Origin: a virus | DNA: 43,081 nucleotides | Virus record (IMG/VR): IMGVR_UViG_3300024262_000070 | Location: 1-43,081 of that record | Reading direction: 5' to 3' (one strand) | In this document: piece by piece, positions 30,899-38,690 of the stretch | Layout: each line of letters begins with the position of its first letter | Numbering within the stretch: position 1 is the stretch's first letter | Made by a program: the position numbers and the translations under genes | Notes under the pieces: model-generated | What the model was told of the DNA's origin: nothing | Databases searched by the model: none | Seen by the model: the letters and a program-made list of their open reading frames with translations, nothing else

Positions 30899-31616
30899 CT
30901 AAATTTTCCTCCTTAGATTTAATACGTTTTATAATCTCTTGCCTTTTTTCTTCTAAGGCATCTAAAACATCTTGCTCTTCTTTAGATACATTACATGTAC
31001 CATCTAAGCAAGTGTTGTCATTTCTAACTCCGCAACCATCTTTGTCACTACATCTTCCTTGAAGAACTGTAGACACGCAAAAGGGTGTCACATTTATAAG
31101 GACAGGTACTAAGTCATTTGGAGAATAACCTTCGGATTTATAATCTACTCCAGCAGGTAATTCTTTTGCCACTACAAGCTTTCTATTTCCTAAATATGTT
31201 GTTGAGACATTAGGAATTTGTCCAGCTAGTTCACAAGTCTCAATATACGCTTCCCACGCAGATGCATACATCGTATTGTGATTCACTTTTACATCCATTG
31301 TTACTTCCTTGGTTTTGGAATTATGTTTAACGTTAGTATGATAACCTACAAAGTACAAAATATTTCCATTAGGAGCATCTGTACCTGCATGATTTATATC
31401 GTGCAATGTTCCTTCCCATTGTTCATAAACACGTTTACTTTCTTTCTCAGAGAAGAATCCACCATTCATAAATCTATCACCCACAATAGCAGTTATCCTG
31501 TAAGTTCTCTCATCTTCCTCTGCTCCAGCACTATTAGTTACTTTACTATGTATAACCTCAAATTTACTTGAGCAAGTGAACATTTCTTTTTTATCTTTTT
31601 TTGGCATAATTATCAT
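30891..31616 (-). CDS. Prohead maturation protease
   Basis: A 241-residue protein lying between portal-side genes and the capsid. The EWEGTLHDINHAG-like segment (H in TLHDINH) and PNVSTTYLG (S) fit the His-Ser pair of HK97-type proteases; LVPVLINVTPFCVSTV resembles the strand after the active site. The C-terminus is a charged helix (EKRQEIIKRIKSKEENLDD), as in scaffold-linked proteases. Cysteine-rich insertion CSDKDGCGVRND is odd. Start is coupled by ATGA. Confidence 0.7.
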   Translation of the reverse strand: MIIMPKKDKKEMFTCSSKFEVIHSKVTNSAGAEEDERTYRITAIVGDRFMNGGFFSEKESKRVYEQWEGTLHDINHAGTDAPNGNILYFVGYHTNVKHNSKTKEVTMDVKVNHNTMYASAWEAYIETCELAGQIPNVSTTYLGNRKLVVAKELPAGVDYKSEGYSPNDLVPVLINVTPFCVSTVLQGRCSDKDGCGVRNDNTCLDGTCNVSKEEQDVLDALEEKRQEIIKRIKSKEENLDD

Positions 31617-32092
31617 CTCGTATGTTTTTTTGGAATAAACATTGATTCTACTTGTGATAAACCATTTTTAGGAATTGTTCCATCCGCTTTGCCTTTTGCT
31701 GTAGCATCTATTCCATCTTGCCATACATTAGGAAACCACTCTTCGGGAGGTTTCACATAAGGCTCTATTAAAGGTAATAGTTTATCAGCCATTTTTAATA
31801 TCTTGTAAAGTACCCAGAAAAATGCATCTCGGTAAGCAGTATCTTTTACCACTAACCACAAGAAGAATTTTCCGAAAGTTCTTGTTGAGTCACGTTGCCA
31901 TTTAGGTTTAAGATTATCAGCAGTAACCTCAATCAATTTATCTAACGCCTTTACTATAGGAACAGGACTGCACTTTAAATCATCGTTTCTTACAGCCTCT
32001 TTTTTCACAAGTTTTTTGCAAATAAGCCTAAGACCCATACGGAGAATTTTTTTATCCCATTCAGCGTATTCTATTCCAGGCAAAAAAATCAC
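31613..32092 (-). CDS. Hypothetical virion-module protein, 159 aa
   Basis: A GTG start overlaps the previous stop. The 159 residues are helical and hydrophobic in places (FGKFFLWLVVKDTAYRDAFF), with no clear transmembrane prediction. No family recognised. It could be a minor head protein. Confidence 0.55.
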   Translation of the reverse strand: MIFLPGIEYAEWDKKILRMGLRLICKKLVKKEAVRNDDLKCSPVPIVKALDKLIEVTADNLKPKWQRDSTRTFGKFFLWLVVKDTAYRDAFFWVLYKILKMADKLLPLIEPYVKPPEEWFPNVWQDGIDATAKGKADGTIPKNGLSQVESMFIPKKHTR

Positions 32093-32694
32093 CGACTAAC
32101 TTTAGCCTTGGCAAGCTTTTTGTTATGCTCAACAGCTTTCTTCATAGCTATTTTAGCATCTTTCTTAGCCGCTTCTCTTTTCTTTGGGTCTATTAACTTA
32201 TCAAGTTCAGCCTCAAATAAAGTTGACTCATCTTTTATAGCAGTTCTTGCAGGTGCAATTTTCTTAGCTGTTACGTTTTGAAAACGCCTATTGAAATATT
32301 CTCTGTTTCTAATTCCAGATTCAATGAAAGTTTCATAGCGATACTCTACTTGAGTATTGACAGCTTGCAATGATTGAAGGTAATTTTTAATTGTCTCATC
32401 AAATATTTTTAATATTTCTTTCTTGTTGCCTTCTGGGTATGTCATAACTTTTGGTATTAATGTAAGATTAATTGGCATCTTTATTTCGCCATCTTGTATT
32501 TTCTTTCTACTCTTTTGCAATTGAGCCACAACATGCTCAAACTGTGTTTGCTGTGTCAATATTTTCGAGTAATCATTTGATGCTTCTTTAAGCTCTTCAA
32601 AATACTGAGCTTCCATTTGACTTAGTGGCATCAAACGTTGTGGTTTTTGCACTTCAACTTCTTTTGCTTTATTTTTTCTATTTCCTTTTGCCAT
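32089..32694 (-). CDS. Coiled-coil head protein, 201 aa
   Basis: Lysine-rich, helical, 201 residues with basic ends (AKGNRKNKAKEVEVQKPQRL at start, AAKKDAKIAMKKAVEHNKK near the end). Composition and position just before the head-tail adapter suggest a scaffold or minor head protein; no specific family. Confidence 0.55.
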   Translation of the reverse strand: MAKGNRKNKAKEVEVQKPQRLMPLSQMEAQYFEELKEASNDYSKILTQQTQFEHVVAQLQKSRKKIQDGEIKMPINLTLIPKVMTYPEGNKKEILKIFDETIKNYLQSLQAVNTQVEYRYETFIESGIRNREYFNRRFQNVTAKKIAPARTAIKDESTLFEAELDKLIDPKKREAAKKDAKIAMKKAVEHNKKLAKAKVSR

Positions 32695-32706
32695 ATTATC
32701 TACCTC

Positions 32707-33114
32707 TTATTTATTTAAATATATTAAGTCTATTGTTCTAAACATTTTTTCATTGAACTTGTGTTCTACATCCCAAATGCTACTCCTCATAAAAGGCACG
32801 CTTGCCATTTTTCCTGACGTACTTTTATAAGTTCTTAGAGATGACACATCATCGGGCACAGGAAAATATCTAGTACCGTGTTCAATGTATATAGCATGTT
32901 TAACATCACATACAATAGCGTATCTTCCTTTGCCAAGTTGTACCCATCGAATAGCTTTTACAGCATCGCCTTTATCAACAGGGCATCTCTTTCTAGCCAA
33001 GGTGACTATCTCATCAAGCATGTTTTCAAAGTCTGTTCCATCATTAAGTCTTTTCATAAATTTTTTATTAGCAATGATGAGTTCTTTAACTCCAATAGCT
33101 TTAAGACTGAACAT
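32707..33114 (-). CDS. HK97 gp10-like head-tail completion protein
   Basis: A 135-residue protein. TLARKRCPVDKGDAVKAIRW, then CDVKHAIYIEHGTRYFPVPD and the C-terminal SVPFMRSSIWDVEHKF are the hallmarks of the HK97 gp10-like tail-component family. It joins the neck to the tail tube. The 14-base overlap with the portal end shows coupling. Confidence 0.85.
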   Translation of the reverse strand: MFSLKAIGVKELIIANKKFMKRLNDGTDFENMLDEIVTLARKRCPVDKGDAVKAIRWVQLGKGRYAIVCDVKHAIYIEHGTRYFPVPDDVSSLRTYKSTSGKMASVPFMRSSIWDVEHKFNEKMFRTIDLIYLNK

Positions 33115-34693
33115 TCTCTTCCTGTTCTTTTAGTATTGCTTCTCCAAGGGCTTTTTCTTTTCTCACGTTTTCTTTACGCCTCTCAATCATTGCCTTGGTT
33201 GCAGCATCCAATTGAAACTGATACAAATCTTTTTTCTGTTTGTAATAATCATCTAAACTTATACCAAGTCTAGTAGCATCCGCTTTATCTGCATCTTCGC
33301 CTGTTAACTCTTCAACATTACCTTCTTTCTTTGCAACAGGTTTAGTATCAGGTTGTGTTGGAGGTTTAAGTGCTGGCAGTGGTGGAGGTAATCTAGCTTT
33401 AATTTTCTTATTTATATCCAATTCTATTTGACCTTTATTATACATATCTCTTGCCTCCTCAACATCTACAAATCCACCTACTCCTTTTGTTCCATTAAGA
33501 GCTAGGTCAGCAGACTCTACTCTCTTTAGCATAATTTCTGCTTCTGCTAATTCATCTATATAAATCGGATTCCAGCTAATCTCATATTTCCAAGTTTTAC
33601 CTTTGCCTTTAAGTATTTTTTTGTACAGAGCCTCAAGAAGAGGGGTATCAACAAGCTCTTGTATATCTTTTACATCCTTGTAGTAATCTCCAAATCCTAT
33701 CTCTGCTCCAGTAGTTCTACCTACTTCAATACCAGTAAGTAAATGAGTAGGCATGATAAGAGCAGCAGCAATATTCATAACTACATACTCGTAAAATGGT
33801 TTAGGGTTAATCGCAACTGGATTAACTGCTGTAATTTTTTCTTCATCCCCATGAATCCATGCACCAGGATGTTGTGCTGCTTTCTTCTCCCAATAAGCAA
33901 CATCTTCTTCATTACAACCAGGAATAGCTACATCATAAATACCATGTGCAAACCATGCAAGAATTTCTCCAGCAGCTATATCAATATTCATCTTAGACTT
34001 TATAACATTTCTCAAAAGGTCAGGAGTTGAGTTTCCAAACTGATGATATGATAAGCGGTCTTTTGACATATGTACAACTCTATCAGGATGAATCCAGTAA
34101 TCTTTATGATTTGTTCTATTTATAAAATGAAAGTGCATTATTTCTAAACTCTCATAATATTTCTTTTGTTTAGGATAATAATCAATCTCGTTTATACACT
34201 CACTATCCATTGCCTCTACTTTCCAAGGATAAGCACCCTCAGTAGGTTTTTCTGATAAGTTTGTAGTCTTGTCATCTTCAAAAGTAATAAGTAAATAGCC
34301 ATCACCATAAATATGTGAATCTACTTTTAACTGATGCCATTTAGCTCTAAAATTATTCCTTTTCTCAAAAGCACGAATTATAGATAAATCTTCCTGTATA
34401 ACATTACCTCTATCGGGCAATATAATTAACTCATGCCAAGCTCTAGTACCATCCATGCATTTCTTGCGGATTCCCTTCATCATTAGTGGAGCTTGTTCAG
34501 CAGTATTTCTCTGCTCAATAGGAGTTAGTTTTTTATGTTTAGAAAAATAACCACCATATTTCTTGTTTCCAGAACCATATTTTGTAGGAGCAGTGACATG
34601 CAGTTCCTTTCTACCTTTATCTAAATCTTCTTTTGTTGGAGCAACATAATTTTTATATAAGTCTTTTGCTCTATCTCCAAGTGTTTTCGTCAT
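33101..34693 (-). CDS. Portal protein, 530 aa
   Basis: A 530-residue phage portal of SPP1 gp6/DUF1073-type layout: N-terminal clip region (DGTRAWHELIILPDRGN), crown helix SYHQFGNSTPDLLRNVIKSK, stem near GRTTGAEIGFGDYYKDVKDI, and a wing/clip C-terminus ending in a lysine/glutamate-rich helix. Twelve copies form the DNA gate. It follows the terminase by five bases, the normal order. Confidence 0.85.
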   Translation of the reverse strand: MTKTLGDRAKDLYKNYVAPTKEDLDKGRKELHVTAPTKYGSGNKKYGGYFSKHKKLTPIEQRNTAEQAPLMMKGIRKKCMDGTRAWHELIILPDRGNVIQEDLSIIRAFEKRNNFRAKWHQLKVDSHIYGDGYLLITFEDDKTTNLSEKPTEGAYPWKVEAMDSECINEIDYYPKQKKYYESLEIMHFHFINRTNHKDYWIHPDRVVHMSKDRLSYHQFGNSTPDLLRNVIKSKMNIDIAAGEILAWFAHGIYDVAIPGCNEEDVAYWEKKAAQHPGAWIHGDEEKITAVNPVAINPKPFYEYVVMNIAAALIMPTHLLTGIEVGRTTGAEIGFGDYYKDVKDIQELVDTPLLEALYKKILKGKGKTWKYEISWNPIYIDELAEAEIMLKRVESADLALNGTKGVGGFVDVEEARDMYNKGQIELDINKKIKARLPPPLPALKPPTQPDTKPVAKKEGNVEELTGEDADKADATRLGISLDDYYKQKKDLYQFQLDAATKAMIERRKENVRKEKALGEAILKEQEENVQS

Positions 34694-34697
34694 AATA

Positions 34698-36026
34698 TCA
34701 AAATTCCCACAAGTCTCTTTTTACAATACTTAATATTCTTTTATATCCAAATGTTCTGAAATTTGTTAAAGCATATCTAAGACCGTCTAAACTATGGTCA
34801 TCTTGTTTAACAGGCTCTTCTGTAGGATTATTATTTAACCTGTCTTTCTTTCGATGATATGCTGGAAACTCTATAATTAAATGATAACAATGTCTATCTA
34901 CTTTTAATCTATCTTTTTGAAGTAATGAATTGATTTTTCCTATTCCGCTTTCTACATCATTATCTGCTTTTTCTATAGGAACACCAAGAAGTTTTGTTTG
35001 TACTATTAAATCTTTAGCTGATGGGTCACAATATACTTTTCTGTAGTGATATTTATTATGCAATGCAGCTATAACTTTTGACAACACATTAGTTGTTTTC
35101 TTATCTTCTTTATACCCGTCATTCCTATATTCGTGTACAACACGAACATCATTATCTTTTGTAACTCCTAAAGTAACTATGCTGCTAGGATTGGTCATAC
35201 CCCAATCGACACCAGCTATGTAATATTTAAACTCATCATTTGGAAATGGCTTTTTGAAATCGCCCACATGTCTCTTATTATTGAAGCACTTGTATATCTG
35301 TCCACTATATGCTCCCCATTGACCTTTCAACATTCTATTTACCCAATCTTCATCATATGCCTCTTCCATATCTGTAATGTAAGATGGAGGCAAGAATATA
35401 TTATCATAAGTACATGTATCTATATGGTTGTACTCATCATTATTCGCCTTGTTGACATAAAATCGCTGGTAAATCCAATGTGTTTCAGCACCAGGATTTG
35501 TTGTAAGCAATCCAAATGTTCTTGGCAAGTGTTTTCCTCTCAGTCTCGCCATCAACTGAGTAAATATCAATTCATCAATCTCAATAGGTTCATCAAGAAT
35601 AAAAAAATCTAAGTTGTACCCTCTAATCTTCATCTCATTATCGCAAGCAAGAAAATATATTATAGACCCGTTGTAAAATTCAGCTACCATCTTTCCTTCT
35701 GATTCTACGAGCCTTCTTAGTAATTTTACAGGAACATCGTTTTTACTTAGCCTATCTTGATATTTGACTATCTCTTCTTTAAAGGTAGTAAATACGACAT
35801 TCTTCAACTGAGTATAAGTTAAACATCCCATGAATCCTTTTGCACCAGGATTGTTAATACACGCTTCTATAGCTACATGAGCAGCGAACATTGTCTTGCC
35901 TGCTCCAACAGCACCAGAGTAAACAGTAAACCGATGCTTCTTAGTTGATGTAAAAGCTTCCATCTGTTTTGGAAGCAATGCTATAGGATATTCTAACTCG
36001 ATAAAATTTTCCACCACGCCCACCAC
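34698..36026 (-). CDS. terL: Terminase large subunit
   Basis: A 442-residue packaging motor. Walker A is GAVGAGKT at 38-45, Walker B FFILDEP at 141-147, and coupling motif TTNP at 175-178. The RNase-H-fold nuclease carries D274 in GVDWG, D334 in YCDPSAKD and D414 in DHSLDGLRYAL. It packages and cuts viral DNA. The start is a GTG at 36026, placed by AAGGAG eight bases upstream and a TATA box 40 bases upstream. It is the first gene of the late operon. Confidence 0.96.
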   Translation of the reverse strand: MVGVVENFIELEYPIALLPKQMEAFTSTKKHRFTVYSGAVGAGKTMFAAHVAIEACINNPGAKGFMGCLTYTQLKNVVFTTFKEEIVKYQDRLSKNDVPVKLLRRLVESEGKMVAEFYNGSIIYFLACDNEMKIRGYNLDFFILDEPIEIDELIFTQLMARLRGKHLPRTFGLLTTNPGAETHWIYQRFYVNKANNDEYNHIDTCTYDNIFLPPSYITDMEEAYDEDWVNRMLKGQWGAYSGQIYKCFNNKRHVGDFKKPFPNDEFKYYIAGVDWGMTNPSSIVTLGVTKDNDVRVVHEYRNDGYKEDKKTTNVLSKVIAALHNKYHYRKVYCDPSAKDLIVQTKLLGVPIEKADNDVESGIGKINSLLQKDRLKVDRHCYHLIIEFPAYHRKKDRLNNNPTEEPVKQDDHSLDGLRYALTNFRTFGYKRILSIVKRDLWEF

Positions 36027-36039
36027 TTACGAGAATTAC

Positions 36040-36080
36040 TCCTTCCACCCTTATATCCATAGAAGTATATAAGCTTTTCT
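36040..36080 (-). promoter_or_regulatory. Late leftward promoter
   Basis: On the minus strand CTTATATAC (box centred at 36069) predicts a start near 36043, 17 bases before the terminase GTG, with the GGAAGGAG site in the leader. Upstream purines (GAAAAG) fit an archaeal B-recognition element. Confidence 0.6.
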
Positions 36081-36198
36081 ATAAATATCATATGGATAAG
36101 TATATTATACATAATGAAATTGTATTTCTAGTCAGCATTTCGCCTTTTTTCGCTTTTTTCATCAAGTTGAAAATCTGAAACTCTAAAAAAAGTATGTG

Positions 36199-36349
36199 TT
36201 TCTCGTTATGCAGGTTTCAATATCCCTATACCGTAATAGTTATGGAAACGTTTTTAGTAAAAACGCTATACACGTTTCTCTAATAGGCTTTTTTGAAAAA
36301 GCTGCGTATCGAGAAAGTTATACTCTTGCTATGATTTTTAGTAAAATCA
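36199..36349. promoter_or_regulatory. Divergent control region with paired inverted repeats and hairpins (possible origin)
   Basis: TTTCTCGTTATGCAGG (36199-36214) and TGCGTATCGAGAAA (36303-36316) are inverted copies of the elements bracketing the 4.6-kb promoter. A 23-base block (36222-36244) is the perfect inverted copy of 4657-4679. Three perfect 7-bp stems follow: 36249-36265, 36287-36302 and 36332-36349, two of them sharing TTTTTAGTAAAA. It lies in the 384-base gap between the diverging terminase and 36412 genes, otherwise AT-rich and gene-free. Confidence 0.6.
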
Positions 36350-36367
36350 CTTGTTGAAAAAGCTAAG

Positions 36368-36401
36368 GTTTATATAGGATGCCCCCTCTAATGGCGAGGG
36401 A
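36368..36401 (+). promoter_or_regulatory. Rightward promoter, duplicate of block at 4926
   Basis: GTTTATATA (36368-36376) predicts a start near 36398, 14 bases before the ATG at 36412, so the leader includes the GAGGGAG site. The 34-base block matches 4926-4959 at 31 positions, extending well beyond the TATA box. Confidence 0.6.
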
Positions 36402-36411
36402 GACTGTATTT

Positions 36412-36873
36412 ATGACGATTGCCCAAGATAAACGGTGGAGAGCCGAATTAGAGATAATAGAAGAGGAAGGTAAAATACCATCTTCCAGAGAGATGCAGAA
36501 ACTACTTTTAGATAAGAAAGGTATAAAAGTTACTCACGCTATTATTTTAAAAGACTTAAAGAAAGATTTAGAAACATTGACAGAAGCAGAATATAAGAAT
36601 CAAAAAACTGGTATTATGCAGATGTTGGATGACGAGATTGATATGGCACACAAGATTGCTATGCATAGTGAAGAGGATGAAACTCGTCTTAAAGCATCGA
36701 GTGCAGTTACAAAGCTACAAAAAACTAAGTCTGATATTATGATTAAATTCAGAAAAGCTCAAGTAGAATTAAATAAAGAAGATAAACCTGTAATTAATGT
36801 TAGTATAGGAAAACCAAGAAAATATAAAGTAGGTGAGAAAAAAGATGAGAAAACTGTTGCAAAAGATATTTAA
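36412..36873 (+). CDS. Putative terminase small subunit / HTH protein
   Basis: The 153-residue protein begins TIAQDKRWRAELEIIEEEGK, and residues 20-45 (PSSREMQKLLLDKKGIKVTH) form a helix-turn-helix. A helical core and the C-terminus VELNKEDKPVINVSIGKPRK resemble small terminase and other phage HTH packaging proteins. It lies divergently from terL, so it may be its DNA-recognition partner. ATGs at 36379 and 36391 are possible earlier starts, but lie before the predicted transcription start. Confidence 0.6.
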   Translation: MTIAQDKRWRAELEIIEEEGKIPSSREMQKLLLDKKGIKVTHAIILKDLKKDLETLTEAEYKNQKTGIMQMLDDEIDMAHKIAMHSEEDETRLKASSAVTKLQKTKSDIMIKFRKAQVELNKEDKPVINVSIGKPRKYKVGEKKDEKTVAKDI

Positions 36874-37099
36874 TGCTGTTTTTCCTGTGTCAAGGAAAGA
36901 TTATATCACCCTTGCTGAAAGATTTGTTAAAACAATGGAATCGACAACTCTTGTGTTAGAAGGCTTACAAGTAGCATCTAGTCAACAAGCTTCGATGTTA
37001 ACCAGTATGGCAGAACAAGTGGCAGGATTACAAATAGTAAAAGCAGAGGAACAAGGAAAGAAAGATAAAGGTACAGTAGAAGATGTATCATTTCAATAG
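36845..37099 (+). CDS. Hypothetical protein, 84 aa
   Basis: ATG 36845 after GGTGAG (overlapping the previous gene by 29 bases). Basic amphipathic start (RKLLQKIFNAVFPVSRKDYI) and helical, acid-tailed rest. Unknown. Confidence 0.55.
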   Translation: MRKLLQKIFNAVFPVSRKDYITLAERFVKTMESTTLVLEGLQVASSQQASMLTSMAEQVAGLQIVKAEEQGKKDKGTVEDVSFQ

Positions 37100-37107
37100 G
37101 TGAAAAT

Positions 37108-37929
37108 ATGCAACTAAACATAAAGAAAATAAAATGTAGCGGAAGTAGAAATGAATGGTTTTATCTTATCCCTATTGGCGATACTCATGTGGGCAATATA
37201 GGATTTGATGAAGAGAAGCTCAGAAAATTAGTCACATGGATTAAAGAAAAGAAAAACGTGTTTTGGATGGGTATGGGAGATTACTGTGAATGTATCAACT
37301 ATACTGATAAAAGATTTGACCCTCAACAAGTTCCTCTTTGGCTTAGAGATAAGATGGATAACATGATTTCTAGCCAAGTTGCTAAGTTTGTAGAGATACT
37401 AGAGCCTATTAAAGACAAGTGTTTAGGATTACATGAAGGAAATCACGATAGAAAGATACGTATTACAAATCAATATGATGTAGTATATGAGATATGGCGT
37501 GCTTTTGGCATAAAAGATTTACCAATGCTTAAAGATGCAGCCATAACAAGACTACGCTTTGAGACACGTTCTGATGGTGCTGGTTCATATTCATTTGATA
37601 TATTCAGTGTGCATGGAAATACTGGTGGTCGTTTAGGTGGTGCAAAGGTTAATAGATTAGAACAGCTTATAGGATTCTTTGAAGCTGATATTTACCTTAT
37701 GGCTCATTCTCATATTAAATTAACAGAGAGTAAGATGCTATTATATGCTGATAGTAGAATGAATCTTAAATACAGGAAAAAAATCCTTGCTGTTACTGGT
37801 TGTTTCCTTAATGGATATACACAGGATACCACAAGTTATGTCGAAAAGATGATGTTACCGCCTACTTGTACTGGGGTCGTAAAAATTATGTTGAACCCAC
37901 GAAAGAAGGACATGCATATCTCAGAGTGA
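37108..37929 (+). CDS. Metallophosphoesterase (calcineurin-like)
   Basis: A 273-residue enzyme with all metal-binding motifs of the superfamily: D25-T-H27 in IGDTHVGN, G-D58 in GMGDYC, GNHD 111-114, VHG 168-170 and AHSH 199-202. Family members are phosphatases, phosphodiesterases or SbcD/Mre11-type nucleases; this one lacks an obvious second domain, so the substrate is open. Adjacent to primase-helicase, so DNA processing is plausible. The GGTGA site at five bases is archaeal in style. Confidence 0.87.
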   Translation: MQLNIKKIKCSGSRNEWFYLIPIGDTHVGNIGFDEEKLRKLVTWIKEKKNVFWMGMGDYCECINYTDKRFDPQQVPLWLRDKMDNMISSQVAKFVEILEPIKDKCLGLHEGNHDRKIRITNQYDVVYEIWRAFGIKDLPMLKDAAITRLRFETRSDGAGSYSFDIFSVHGNTGGRLGGAKVNRLEQLIGFFEADIYLMAHSHIKLTESKMLLYADSRMNLKYRKKILAVTGCFLNGYTQDTTSYVEKMMLPPTCTGVVKIMLNPRKKDMHISE

Positions 37930-37934
37930 TATAG

Positions 37935-38165
37935 ATGAATTGTAAACGCTGTGGATGTTATATAGGGGAATATTCAGGTCGTGGGCGACCTAAACAATAC
38001 TGTGACAGTTGTTTACCAATAGACGATAGACCTCGTTTGCAGAAAACACTTGGTACAACTGACATAGATTCAAAAATGAGTAGAGACAAGAATGAGCAAC
38101 CAGACTTTAAAAAGGAAGCAAATGTTGTTAAGAAAGAACTCAGAAAATTGGGGTTGCGTAAATGA
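37935..38165 (+). CDS. Zinc-finger protein, 76 aa
   Basis: C-K-R-C-G at 3-7 and YCDSCLP at 22-28 form a zinc ribbon; the rest is charged and helical (KKEANVVKKELRKLGLRK). It overlaps the next HNH start by 4 bases. Likely nucleic-acid binding. Confidence 0.6.
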   Translation: MNCKRCGCYIGEYSGRGRPKQYCDSCLPIDDRPRLQKTLGTTDIDSKMSRDKNEQPDFKKEANVVKKELRKLGLRK

Positions 38166-38689
38166 AAAGAAGGGTTCGGCAAAAATCTTTGTATAATTTA
38201 CATAGGTTTTCTGTAGATGTTACTTATGACATTGTAACTAAACATATAAATATAATATCAGTAATTCATAAAAAACTTGTTGATATTAGGAAGAAAAAAG
38301 AAGATGATAGGGCGTATTATCTGAAAAATACAGAACAATGTAAACAACGTTCTTCTGAACAACGAAAAATAAATAGAGAAATAGCAAGTGAAAAAAGAAA
38401 ACACTGGCGGAAAAATAATCCAGAGAAAGAACGGGCGTATTACTTAAAAACGATAGCAGGGAAAAAAGATTTTGTAGATAAAATAAAAGAGAATGGTTGT
38501 GCAATTTGCGGGTATGATAGATGTGGTTCTGCATTAGATTTTCATCATGTTAATCCACAAGATAAAAAATTTAATATAGCTAGATACACTAAAGTAAATT
38601 CTGATTTGGTAGAGGAAATTGAGAAGTGTGTTTTGGTATGTAGAAACTGTCATATGGAAATAGAAATACTTAGTAAAAGGGGGAGATAG
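38162..38689 (+). CDS. HNH endonuclease
   Basis: A 175-residue HNH nuclease. Residues 45-105 are a basic helical arm with repeated AYYLKNT / AYYLKTI; the core reads CAICGYDRCGSALDFHHVNP, followed by CVLVCRNCHMEIE. The core is very close to that at 13699-14124, with the same HHVNPQDKKF, pointing to a recent relationship between the two loci. Homing-type enzyme between the phosphoesterase and primase genes. Confidence 0.87.
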   Translation: MKRRVRQKSLYNLHRFSVDVTYDIVTKHINIISVIHKKLVDIRKKKEDDRAYYLKNTEQCKQRSSEQRKINREIASEKRKHWRKNNPEKERAYYLKTIAGKKDFVDKIKENGCAICGYDRCGSALDFHHVNPQDKKFNIARYTKVNSDLVEEIEKCVLVCRNCHMEIEILSKRGR

Positions 38690-38690
38690 T

